Shown one piece after another: positions 34,386 to 45,250 of a stretch of DNA of 64,000 nucleotides. The position numbers were made by a program, and so were the translations under genes. Numbering within the stretch: position 1 is the first letter of the stretch; every line of letters begins with the position of its first letter. Under the pieces are notes generated by a model. That model did no database searches. It had not been told where the DNA came from and saw nothing but the letters and a program-made list of their open reading frames with translations. The stretch is from Ancylostoma caninum. Lineage: Eukaryota; Nematoda; Chromadorea; Rhabditida; Ancylostomatidae. The stretch covers positions 434,001 to 498,000 of the forward strand of contig JBAJFG010000180.1 of assembly GCA_037903475.1 (NCBI GenBank), in the 5' to 3' direction.

Positions 34386-36221
34386 CAGTAGCGAGCAAAA
34401 AAATTGCAACTTTTCGTTTTTCGTCTCTAACTTCTTTCAAAGCAGAGCATGAAGGCTCAAATTTTTATGAGAGTCGTGACTCATGTGAGATAGAATGAAG
34501 TTAAAAACTTCTCACCATGCACACCTTATTTTTTCTAAGAATTTCTTTTTCGCAGAGGTTGAGATCTGTAATTTGGCACCATACGCAAAGTTTTCCAAAA
34601 TGACATCTATTGTTAGGATCGGACCCCGAATTAATTGCTCGCATAAGAATCAACCCGTATTAGCTGGGAAATGTGTATGTGGTGACTATTGGCTGACATT
34701 GCGAAGACTATGTGAAGTTAGTTCAACAGTGATGTTTTATGGATGTTTTTGCCTCTCTGGCACTCTCTATCGGCTTTGTTTGAAAGGAACAGATGCTGCT
34801 GATGGCTCTCAAAGTTTGATTACAGCGGCTAGAACTTAATACATTTCATTGATTTCTCGGGATTCCGAAATACTCCAGGTAGTTGCAATGCAGCCAATTG
34901 TGCACACTATGGAAAATAAGTTTTGAATTTTTTTTTGTCTCGAAAAGGAAGATACCTCAGCGATCTCATGAGTGGTATATATTCTTAAGGATGCTTAAAA
35001 TATTGCCGTGTACATGACGACTCATGTCGCCTTGGATTTGATGAGGTAGGTTTTGCTAAAATGCAATAAACTGTACGGGACACCACGAAAATGGGATACT
35101 GTGCCCTATCATAACAAAAACCGGCTATTTTAGTTACAGTTGGGTGACTCTAATCAGGAGAGACATTTCCAAAGCAAAAGACTTTAGGCGAATTATGAGA
35201 ACTCGTGCGGGAAGCAGAGGAGCACACCCATTACTGCTACTGACTGGCACTCCTCACTTCGAGTATCACTGTGTCGATAAATCAAAGGCGACATGAGTCG
35301 TAATGTACACGGCAATATTTTGAGCGTCCTTAAGTATCTTTATCACTCATGAGATCGCTGAGGTATCTTCTTTCTCGAAACAGAAACAATTTCAAAACTT
35401 ACTTTAAGTGATGTGCACAATTGGCTGCATTGTAACTAGCCGGAATATTTCGGAATCCCTAGGGAGCAATGAACTGTATTAACTTCTAGCAGCTGTAATC
35501 AAACTTTGAGAGCCATCAGCAGCATCTCTTCCCTCCAAACAAAGCCGACAGAGGGTGCCAGAGGAGTGGCGGATGCAGGGGGGGGGGGCGGGGGGAGGCG
35601 CCCCCCCCCGAGAATGGGTCGGCAAATTTTTGAAATTACTTTACAATACATATAAGAATCTTGTATTAATTTATTTTTACTTGTTTATTTTTCATATTAT
35701 TTCTAATATAATTTTTAATATAATTTTTATTAGTTATTTACTATTATAATCAATATTTCTGTTAATTTTATTCTACGTCTGGGTCGATTCCACTTTTTTC
35801 CCACGCCCCACCCCTCCCTCCCGCCTACTTTCTGCGTCCGCCACTGTGCCAGAGAGGCAAAAACATCCATAAAACATCACTGTTGAACTAACTACACAGT
35901 CCTCGCAAACGTCAGCAAGTAGTCACCACATGCACATTTCCTAGCAAATACGGGTTGATCCTTATGCGAGCAATCAATTCGGAGCCCGATCTCAACAACA
36001 GACGTCATTTTGGAAGACAGCGTATGGTGCCAAATTACAGATTTCGACCTCTGCGAAAAAAAAATCTTAAAAAATATAAAGTGGGCAGTGTGAGAAGTTT
36101 TTAACTTCACTCTATCTGCATGAGTATCTACGATTCTCATGAAAAATTGGGCCTTCATGCTCTGCTTTGAAAAAAGTTATAGACGAAAAACGAAAAGTTG
36201 CAATCTTTTTGCTCGCTACTG
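34386..36221. mobile_element. Fold-back Tc1/mariner-type element, TA target
   Basis: CAGTAGCGAGCAAAAA at the left is mirrored by TTTTTGCTCGCTACTG at the right, with TA directly outside both ends (34384-34385 and 36222-36223). The inverted homology continues about 650 bases inward from each end, for example CATGACGACTCATGTCGCC near 35010 against GGCGACATGAGTCGTAATG near 35288. The unpaired centre is only about 0.2 kb. No transposase motif was recognised. The 283-bp nested MITE disrupts the right arm. Without it the element is about 1.55 kb. Confidence 0.85.
35564..35846 (+). mobile_element. hAT-type MITE with 8-bp target duplication
   Basis: The ends GAGTGGCGGATGCA and TGCGTCCGCCACTG are flanked on both sides by TGCCAGAG (35556-35563 and 35847-35854). 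An 8-bp duplication is the hAT signature and classifies the whole family in this window. It inserted into the right arm of the fold-back Tc1-type element, giving relative age. Confidence 0.9.
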
Positions 36222-36577
36222 TACAACGTGCCTACAGACGCTAAAAAACGTACTCTTTTAGTATTAGGCTTGTGCGGAAGTAAATTTTTAAATCCCGTAA
36301 AAAGTAAAACGGAAAACGGAGGGCCAAGAATGGGCGGAAAACGGAAAGCGTAAAACGGAAAATGGAAAATTTTGCCCATGCATAGGTTTGTGAGCAAAAG
36401 TCATCTTCAACCTTGGATTTTCTAGGTATCTTCTTCATGAACATAGGTGGTGACTCTTTCAGGTAATTACGTAACTACAAGTCTACCGATGGTGCTTACC
36501 TCGAACGCCTAGAACATAGGTAGATCAAGGAGTACCTATTCTTCACCTAATTACGAGAGATTATCAGAGTTATATTA

Positions 36578-37452
36578 GGGTGGTAGGAAAGTCTTGAGCC
36601 GTTTTAGACTTCTTTTTGTGCTTTATTTTATTACTCAGCACACAGAAGAAGTTGCTCAACAATATAATAGCCATAGTTAGTCACTGCAGTGTCCCACCTA
36701 ATGGGCAGGTCAGCGGTCCCCTTTTCCCAGGAATGGGAAGACTGGGAGCCAAAGAAATCGCTGACCTCCCTTCCAACACGGTCAACTTTGGCGGATTTTT
36801 TCTTGACTTGAAATGCCTTGAAAGAGCAAAATAAGTGGTAGTCGGAAGGGGCAACGTCAGGAGAATAGGGTGAGTGAGAAACCGTAACCCAGCCCAGCTC
36901 CGCCAATTTTTCACCGGTCTCTTTAGCTATTTGGGGCCTACCCTCATCATGGCGTAGGTGTACAAGAAACTCGTTTCGACCGTTTTTCTCAAACAGCATC
37001 CGCGGCTCTCTGGAGCTGATTGGCGTATGTGTTACCGGTGACTGTGTGTGTTTGCGGGAGCCGCTCATAATACAATATTTCTGACGAATTCCAGAAGTAG
37101 CAAAGGAGACAGATGTTTGGGTGGGGGTGCGATTTGGCCGATCTTCTCCTTGATGGAACCACATGGTACGGTGCGTTTTAAAATCGTAGAGGACCCCACT
37201 CTCATCTCCAATAATTAGGTATTCTAGAAACTCCTTTCGATGTGGACAGAGCAGGAAAAACTGATTTTGGCTAGGGGGACCTCTCGTGGAACTGACGTCG
37301 TAATTGAAGTTTTGGCAATTTGGCTATATATGCCTATTATGGAGAAGCCCCAAGTTTGTCTACAAAAAGCACGTGGTAGATCATGGATACCGATCAATAA
37401 GCAAAAGTTCTGGAACTTTTGTAAAAATCGGCTCAAGGCTTTCTCACCACCC
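36578..37452 (-). mobile_element. mariner element, internally shortened
   Basis: GGGTGGTAGGAAAGTCTTGA at the left mirrors the right end TCAAGGCTTTCTCACCACCC, and TA flanks both sides (36576-36577, 37453-37454). At 875 bp it is shorter than the usual 1.3-kb mariner. The missing part corresponds to the N-terminal DNA-binding half of the transposase. It interrupts repeat copy 1, so it is younger than that repeat. Confidence 0.9.
36631..37240 (-). pseudogene. mariner transposase, N-terminally truncated (DD34D)
   Basis: The open frame runs from upstream of YLIIGDESGVLYDF to a stop at 36631. The first catalytic Asp lies in IIGDES (codon near 37204-37206), the second in LRHDEGRPQIA, and the third in YSPDVAPSDYHLF. 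Between the second and third there are 34 residues, the mariner spacing. MWFHQGEDRPN and WVTVSHSPYSPD are family landmarks. The HTH region is absent, and HDEG replaces the usual HDNA, so the protein is unlikely to be active alone. Confidence 0.88.
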
Positions 37453-38576
37453 TAATGCTATAATCAGTAAGCATGCTTAAGTAGACGAAAAGGTATAAAG
37501 TGTGAAAAATGCGACTTCTGTGCTTTACTTCGGAGCATACCTATTCTGCGAAAATTCAGCCAAAAAGGTAACTATTAGTTAATACGTTTGGAATCTGAGG
37601 AGGATCACGTTATTCACAAAGGATTCCGTTGGAGCAAGTTAGCGATGGAGAAAGGAGGAGAATAACCCTGTGTAGGGAACGTGAAACACAAGCATCCCAA
37701 ACATTGCGCAAGACATCAGGCGCCAACGGAGTCATTGTGGAGCTGGGGATCATCGTCCGATTAAAACAGTGAAAATTACGATGTAGGCGTACGCATTTGT
37801 CAAGTTGAAGAGAAGCCTTTATCATTTGCTACATCGCAAGAATGCTTCATATTCTTACCACGGCACGTCATAGTTTCATGGAAATCTTATGTCAGTTCAT
37901 CCCACATTTCTGTGGAACCTCGTTTTTTTTTTTTGAGAATTCTGAGGAAAGCAGAGCACTTGTATGGTCTATTTGGAACAATGATGAAGATCAGCAAAAT
38001 CGCGACGGGACGTTTACGCTCCAGCTGAGACAAAAAGTCAAACAAAAAAGTTCGGATTTTGTAAATGGTATTTGGACGTCAATGTTGGCGCTATTGTTGT
38101 GAACTCATGTAAATTGCGCATTGAAACACTCTAACCCTCTTCGGGATAGGGAAATACGCCAAAAATAACGATTTCATTTCCTTCCATAATTTTCCGCGGA
38201 TTTCCGTTTTTCCGTAAAATAAACCGTAAAACGTAAAACGGAAGACCACAAATGGGCGGAAAACGGAAGGCGTAAAACGGAAAACGGAAAATTCCGCACA
38301 CCCCTGGTTAGTATACGTTTTCTTTTTAGTTCCACATTGGTAACCAATGCAGTTTCTGAAGATTCGTTATTTCCCCTGGTACAATTGATCTTCCTTCTTT
38401 TTCCTCAAATTTGACTCCTTCAGATGGCGGCTGCATCATTTCAAAGGTTACGAATCGATTCCCATACTCCACATCCATCGACAGTCTGCACATCTGAGCG
38501 GAAGAAATCGAAAAATAGCTGACTTTCAAATCGGCCATCCGAGCTCCAGCAAGCAGCACGCTGTACTCCAATACAG

Positions 38577-40137
38577 GTGCATGTATGTATGGTATGGTAT
38601 GGTATGTATGTGTGGTATGGTATGGTATGTATGTGTGGTATGGTATATGTATGTATGGTATGGTATGGTATGTATGTGTGGTATGGTATGGTATGTATGT
38701 GTGGTATGGTATATGTATGTATGGTATGGTATGTATGTATGTATGTATGTATGGTATGTATGTATGTATGTATGTATGTATGTACGTATGTATGTACGTA
38801 TGTATGTATGTATGTATGTATGTATGTATGGTATGGCATGGTATGGTATGGTATGGTATGGTATGGTATGGTATGGTATGGTATGGTATGGTATGGTATG
38901 GTATGGTATGGTATGGTATGGTATGGTATGGTATGGTATGGTATGGTATGGTATGGTATGGTATGGTATGGTATGGTATGGTATGGTATGGTATGGTATG
39001 GTATGGTATGGTATGGTATGGTATGGTATGGTATGGTATGGTATGGTATGGTATGGTATGGTATGGTATGGTATGGTATGGTATGGTATGGTATGGTATG
39101 GTATGGTATGGTATGGTATGGTATGGTATGGTATGGTATGGTATGGTATGGTATGGTATGGTATGGTATGGTATGGTATGGTATGGTATGGTATGGTATG
39201 GTATGGTATGGTATATGGTATGGTATGGTATGGTATGGTATGGTATGGTATGGTATGGTATGGTATGGTATGGTATGGTATGGTATGGTATGGTATGGTA
39301 TGGTATGGTATGGTATGGTATGGTATGGTATGGTATGGTATGGTATGGTATGGTATGGTATGGTATGGTATGGTATGGTATGGTATGGTATGGTATGGTA
39401 TGGTATGGTATGGTATGGTATGGTATGGTATGGTATGGTATGGTATGGTATGGTATGGTATGGTATGGTATGGTATGGTATGGTATGGTATGGTATGGTA
39501 TGGTATGGTATGGTATGTATGGTATGGTATGGTATGGTATGGTATGGTATGGTATGGTATGGTATGGTATGGTATGGTATGGTATGGTATGGTATGGTAT
39601 GTATGGTATGGTATGTATGGTATGTATGGTATGTATGTATGGTATGTATGTATGGTATGTATGTATGGTATGTATGTATGGTATGTATGTATGTATGTAT
39701 GGTATGTATGGTATGTATGGTATGTATGGTATGTATGGTATGTATGGTATGTATGGTATGTATGGTATGTATGGTATGTATGGTATGTATGGTATGTATG
39801 GTATGTATGGTATGTATGGTATGTATGGTATGTATGGTATGTATGGTATGTATGGTATGTATGGTATGTATGGTATGTATGGTATGTATGGTATGTATGG
39901 TATGTATGGTATGTATGGTATGTATGGTATGTATGGTATGTATGGTATGTATGGTATGTATGGTATGTATGGTATGTATGGTATGTATGGTATGTATGGT
40001 ATGTATGGTATGTATGTATGTATGGTATGTATGGTATGTATGGTATGTATGGTATGTATGGTATGTATGGTATGTATGGTATGTATGGTATGTATGGTAT
40101 GTATGGTATGTATGGTATGTATGGTATGTATGGTATG

Positions 40138-40168
<31 letters not shown>

Positions 40169-40332
40169 TGTATGTATGTATGTATGTATGTAATGTATGT
40201 ATGTATGTATGTATGTATGTATGTATGTATGTATGTATGGTATGTATGTATGTATGTATGTATGTATGTATGTGTGTATGTACGTATGTATGTATGTATG
40301 TATGTACGTATGTATGTATGTATGTATGTAAT
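38577..40332 (+). repeat. 1.75-kb satellite of TATG, GGTAT and 9-bp units
   Basis: 38577-38828 is mixed TATG and GGTAT. 38829-39600 is about 150 near-perfect GGTAT pentamers with rare breaks (for example 38835 and 39211). 39600-39690 is a transition. 39690-40140 is about 50 copies of a 9-bp GGTATGTAT unit, the sum of one pentamer and one tetramer. 40140-40332 is TATG tetramers with TACG variants. No stops occur in several frames on either strand, giving false proteins of 527-647 codons. Confidence 0.97.
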
Positions 40333-40800
40333 GAATAGAAATCGCGGAGCGTGAACCGATCCGGACCAAATTTTGCATGCACATACTTCGTGGGCCGCCG
40401 GAGGTTATAGGATAGTTTGCACCTGCTATTATCGATCGATTTATCGATTATATCGATTTTATTGATTTTTCGTTATTTTTGGCCAGGGGTAGGTGAGGAC
40501 ATGTCTTCTGGGGTTTTCTTAGTACGCTGAATACGAATATGACAACCATTTTGCACGAAATATCGATTTATCGATTTTATCGATTTTCGGCTCTTCTGCC
40601 CAATGGGGCGGTGAAGACATGTCTCCTGGGGTTCCTTAATACGCTGATTATAGACATAACAACCATTTTGCACACGAAATATCGATTTTCTGATTTTATC
40701 GATTTTTTCCATTTTCGCTCGGGACGGACAAGGACATGTCTACTGGAGTTTCTCAATACGCTGAACACGCATATGATAACCATGCCTTTTATTCAAAATC
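40333..40800 (+). repeat. Dispersed repeat with about 120-bp internal units
   Basis: AATCGCGGAGCGTGAACCGA with GGACCAAATTTTGCATGC leads into units containing GACATGTCTCCTGGGGTTCC, TACGCTGA, ACAACCATTTTGCAC and ATCGATTTTATCGATTTT, near 40500, 40615 and 40733. The same lead and units are at 61080-61660. It abuts the satellite, with TATG units running straight into it. Confidence 0.75.
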
Positions 40801-41399
40801 GACAAGATAACTAACATGGCTCAAGAAAATATTCCCGAGACTAAATTCAACGCAGATTTGAAGTGTGTCAGAACTTCGAATCTCGGCCATTTCGAATTAC
40901 TACTGAATTGGTCTCATTCGCAGTGTAATTACAAACCTACTGTTTCTTAACAACCGACTTCTGGTCTATTTCTAACAGTATCCAATGTCCTCCGTTTCGT
41001 TTGTTTTGTCAGATGTTCGCATGCGCGTCACATTGAATGACAAGTTGCATGACTTTTTGACTGCATGACTTCCTACTGCCAGAATTTAAATATCAATGTG
41101 GTTCTATTTAGCTAAGAATGAGTGCTTTGTTTCGGGATGTTTTGGTCAGAATTATGAAAGCTTGAAAGGTTTTACAACCCGCAAGTAATAAAACTTCCCT
41201 AGTGAAATTCTCATGAAGGCTGTTCAATGCCGCATGATACCATGGTTTCGTAAATGTGATATAATCACTCGATTTCAGCAGCGCGTCAATTACGTACAGG
41301 TCAATCGTTCATCACCTAGTCATAATAGGCAGGGTTAGGCATAAACTGCACATTAAGCTGTTTCAGGCTCACCTTTTCCAATCACCTCAGGATAACGAA

Positions 41400-41940
41400 G
41401 ACCTTTTCTCGCGGAGAGATTGTGATTTCTGCAAGGAGCTTAAGAAGATCAAACTATAATCGTTAAGGGGTGCGAGAAGACTATGCGAGTCACGATGGAG
41501 GACCACATTCGGTCCAGTGGCGAAAGCGGTCATCCGCAGGGTGAAGTACTTCTTTGGAGAGTTGAAAAGAAGACTGAGAAACAAAAGGACAAACACAATT
41601 TTTGATTCTCCCAGGAATCTCACTTCACTTGCGTGCGGGGTTTCCATGTGGACGGTATCGACAGTAAGTGAAACCATCACGTCACGGTCTGCGAGAGCAA
41701 CTAAGAGTAGGAAAGCCATGAGAGCAGCAGTACTGAAAAGACATGAGGCAACCTGGGGAGAGACGATTAGGCAGACGATTCATGATAGACTGAAGGCCGA
41801 CCTAGACATAACCCTTAAAGGCAGTGTCCAGGCAAAATTTTTGAGTATTCGGTTTCTGTGGTTCCTAGGCCAGTTTGGCTCCCTGATTCCAGATACGAAA
41901 CTTACAGATCAAAAAACCCTCGGAAAAACCCTTTTCTGAG
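41400..41940 (+). pseudogene. N-terminal (HTH) remnant of Tc1/IS630-like transposase
   Basis: The frame includes VKYFFGELKRRLRNKR and FDSPRNLTSLACGVSMWTVS, the pattern of the N-terminal helix-turn-helix in nematode IS630/Tc1-like DDE transposases (xxLTAxxTGVSxxTVxxI). Downstream the frame leaves the family pattern and contains TTAAAGGCAGTGTC, the terminal word of another element family. Connection to the DDE part at 42.6 kb is inferred from order and strand. Confidence 0.55.
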
Positions 41941-42649
41941 ACCCCTGTTAACTGATTCGGACGAGATGTCCGACGGCCCTCTCTCTCGTCAGTGAGGGCG
42001 CAGAGAAAATTTTCATCGATCGGTAGCGCCCGTTCGCTGCCTCAGTTTTAGCTTCAATAAATCAGTTCGTTCTCCTTCAGGGGTCCGTATCACTGCTATA
42101 GCACATTTTGACCAAATTTAACAAGAAGAGTTATATTTCGATTATTGCTGTTGTCGGCAATGTATGTTCGCAGTGCAGAAACTGTCTTTTTCACAAAAAA
42201 AAGGTTTTCTTTTTCGCCGTTTCTTGGTATCATGGTAACTAATTGATGTGAAGGTCGAGTATGGTTATCAAAATATTTCGCTGCCCGATCTACAGTGTGT
42301 GAATAACCACCTCCGTAATGTGATCGTGGAATACTCCCCCAAGTCTAGACCCGTAAACCGTAGATCCAGGATCATCTGAAACGAAGAACTGGAGTGTTGA
42401 GCAACAGTACCTGAATGTTTAGAACACATACGCGAACTTGAGATGAAGATGAAACAATCACAGTAGAGAAACGCCGCCACAATCTGTCCGATATTTTCCA
42501 ACGATGCTCCACGTTACACCAATTCCACGCGCGAAATGGCAGACGCCGGGTGGGCGGGCTGGGCACTGGAGATGGGTTTGGGTACTGCGTCTAAGGCGGA
42601 TATCTCGCTTATTTCTGCGACTTTTTCGCTGAAACTTTGGCCATTGCCT

Positions 42650-43450
42650 ATGGAGTCGACCAGCTATCATAATCTCATGAGCACTCAAGCTCAGAGGTTT
42701 TGCCTGGACACTGCCTTTAACGGAATGCTCGAGGAACTCCGTTCGACATACGAAGACTTCCCAATGTCTCTTTCCACTCTTTATCGCTCCATTAAATCTC
42801 TAGGTTTCTCCTACCGAATAAATGGAGGATAGCGGATCATCTACGAAAACAACGACATCGTCGCGAAAACAGCAGTTTACCTGCGCAAGATTGCGAAAGC
42901 AAGAAACTTAGGAGACTGCCCTATTTACATCGATGAAACGTGAATTTTGGATAAGATGTTGAAAAAAAGGGGATGGAACGATAATTCCATCTCCAGGTTT
43001 GCACCCGCGCCGGCACTGCAGAATAACTCGTGTGGAAAAACAGCGGGGAAAAAAAACAAAGGTGGACGTGCGACTGTGATATCGGTACTTGGAGAGGACG
43101 TAGTGGTACCGGAGCAGGAGTAATAGAAGGAGACCATCATGGGGACATGAACCATCACATGTTCGAAGGATGGTTAAGGGATACATCATGGGGACATGAA
43201 CCATCACATGTTCGAAGGATGGTTAAGGGATTCAATCCCTCATATAATCCGATTCGCGGAGGGTCGGCGTGTCACAGTGATAATGCACAACGCTCCATAT
43301 CACACACGCCAACTAAAGAAGATTCCCATGCGGTCCTTCACCAAAGCGCAGATCACTAGTTTCTCACACTCAAGAGGAGTTGATGTGGCAGAGGAAAACA
43401 GCAAAGCCGATCTCATTGCAGAGGTAGATACAGTATTATTTTTCTTCTCG
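42650..43450 (+). pseudogene. Tc1/IS630-like DDE transposase, central part
   Basis: The order of motifs is SMSLSTLYRSIKSLGF-type linker, then a frameshift, then AVYLRKIAKARNLGDCPIYI leading into DETW (first catalytic Asp near 42929). After that come MFEGWLRDSIPHIIRF and VTVIMHNAPYHTRQLKK. In the family the second acidic residue is in VMDNAPYH; here it is His, so the site is dead. A 49-base tandem duplication at 43141-43240 (GGGACATGAACCATCACATG twice) also breaks the frame. Confidence 0.8.
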
Positions 43451-43465
43451 TAATACTATACTCGC

Positions 43466-44706
43466 GGTCATTCTGATTCAATGCTGCATTGTTTGCGGCC
43501 ATATGACTATATCTTGAAGTATCAATGGCGCGAGCTGGTGCAAGAGCGGATGCACAGCGCTCGATAACAGCATCATTTATCCTCTGGATGAAACCATTAA
43601 GGCTCGAACCAGACTCGGCGGCGGAGGTATGGGCGACGCCCGCGCTTTGTGACCCCTCGGCTTCCTGGGGCGTCGTGGGGCGGCGAGGGGCTGCCATCAA
43701 CGCAGTATGCCTCAGACTCGAAAACTAAGATGTATCGCCAAAGAAAGTTGAAAAGTAGTAAAGAGTGATCATAACAAACAAAAAAATACTTAGAGACATT
43801 TCTATAGAGTCACGAATCATGTTCAAAGCTTTTAAATTAACCTCAGTGATTCTAAAAGTATTTAGCAAGTTAAGAGGATAAACGGGATGATGGGCCAGAT
43901 CCTATTATAATGATAAATAGCAGATACGGGGAACAGTGCAATAATGATGTAGGACCAGTGAATAGATTGCCGATCCATGACGCCCATGACGATTCGCCCC
44001 AGGCAGTAATCCTTTTCCCGCAAGAAGTGCGAGAAATATCCGTCCTTAATCTCTGAGGTCAGATGGCAACACATAAGTATTCAAACACTAATATACTAAC
44101 GATTGATGCCAATGTTTCTTCGACTCCTTCTTCCTTTTTGTTCTCCATAACGTGTTTTCTTTCACAAATCTTCCATTTCGGTGCCCATTTGTTCGAAAGT
44201 GATGATTTCAGAAGAAATTCACATCTATTCATCAATTTCTACGGGTTATTTTTCATAGCTGCTCATACGAATGAGAAATAACTAGCGTTTCTCTTCAATG
44301 AACCAAACCTTCCCCTGATGACGCCCCTCGCCGCTCGAAGAAGCCGAGCCGGTTCGACTTCCTAGGGCGTCGTCGCGCGTAGACGCATGCAGCCGGCCGA
44401 CGCTGCAATGCGCAAGGTATGGTCGCCCTAATTTGTGGTGGCGGCGGCCGCCGCTCGCCGCCCGAGGAAGCCGGACGAGGCCGCGGCGATCGATCCGCAT
44501 GCTGCGCGTGGAAGCCGACGCGCCCCGCCGCTGTTCGCCGTAGAGTCTGGTTCGAGCCTAAAGGCCGGTAATACTTCCGTACACTGACGAATAAACCATT
44601 CCAGGCCAACACCGCTACGCCCCCGCCTTTGCATAAGCTCGCGCTAGTGAAGCGTGATTATATAAGTGATATGGCCGCAAAGGAACAACACTGAATCAGG
44701 ATGACC
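43466..44706. mobile_element. 1.24-kb inverted-repeat element splitting the transposase
   Basis: GGTCATTCTGATTCAATG with TTTGCGGCCATAT at the left is mirrored by GCGGCCATATC...CTGAATCAGGATGACC (imperfect TIR) ending at 44706. Further inside, TTAAGGCTCGAACCAGACTC near 43588 faces its complement near 44555, next to GC-rich blocks on both sides. No transposase is recognised in it. The target duplication is unclear. The transposase motifs resume directly after it. Confidence 0.75.
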
Positions 44707-44722
44707 ATGACTACACCTTCTA

Positions 44723-45173
44723 ATTTAGTTGGACCATTATGTGGAGTCGAGGGGTGGAATAGGTCGAGTGCGGAAGTGCGCAGTGCAGGAAATTTGTGAT
44801 GAGTTTGGAGTGAGAATGATAAGGCTGCCACCATTCCACCTGTTTTTCAACCCTATTGAACTCTGCTGGAGCCAGCTCAAGGCGCATTTGAATAAATATG
44901 GGAGAATTAGTGATAAAATAGAGACGATTCTTTTGAGTTCTGCCATTACGACTGATAAGCCCAAAATAGACTTCTTTTAAGGTGGAACTTCGAGCAACAC
45001 ATTGGTTAAACGATGTGCAGCCATCTATAGCCGAAGCTTGGTTCAGGTATACGCACCCCGACGAGAATGAAGCAAGGGCCAAAGAACTTTTGGATGCTGC
45101 AGAGGAAGACCATTCTATAGCGAATTTTAGCGAACATTTTATAGCGCGGCGAAGTTGCGCTTCGTGTGGATGA
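44723..45173 (+). pseudogene. Tc1/IS630-like DDE transposase, C-terminal part
   Basis: The text reads EICDEFGVRMIRLPPFHLFF followed by NPIELCWSQLKAHLNK. This is the third catalytic block (LPPYHxxLNPIExxWxxLK) with the Glu intact. It continues after a frameshift through LRATHWLNDVQPSIAEAW and ARAKELLDAAEED, the usual C-terminal tail. It was contiguous with 42650-43450 before the 1.24-kb insertion. Confidence 0.85.
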
Positions 45174-45250
45174 CAGTGATTTTCTTTGAATTGAGCTGGC
45201 CCAAGGATAGCGTGGCGTACGAGTCCGAGACGGACTCCAACGTTCTGGCT
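45140..45250 (+). repeat. Second copy of the 19.9-kb hairpin repeat
   Basis: GCGCGGCGAAGTTGCGCTTC with TGTGGATGACAGTGATTTTC is followed by GCGTGGCGTACGAGTCCGAG, in the same order as at 19873-20045. Confidence 0.6.

Larger units (their letters stand above)
36289..38300 (+). repeat. 1.13-kb dispersed repeat, copy 1 (mariner inserted)
   Basis: About 90-bp blocks built of AAATGGGCGGAAAACGGAA, GCGTAAAACGGAAAACGG and GGAAAATT occur in the same orientation at both ends (36289-36385 and 38214-38300). The interior matches copy 2 at 45582-47190 (for example GGAATCTGAGGAGGATCACG). After subtracting insertions both copies are close to 1.13 kb. No coding capacity is recognised. Direct terminal repeats suggest an LTR-like or duplicated-end non-autonomous element. 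Confidence 0.7.

Noticed and set aside
34386..36221. Complete autonomous Tc1 transposon
   Set aside because: No DDE motif; the interior is almost entirely inverted repeat.
38441..40384. Open frames of 527-647 codons on both strands
   Set aside because: They are translations of TATG/GGTAT repeats, which lack stops in several frames; no gene signal.
44282..44634. Overlapping Arg/Ala-rich frames on the minus strand
   Set aside because: GC-rich core of the 1.24-kb inverted-repeat element; open frames expected from composition.
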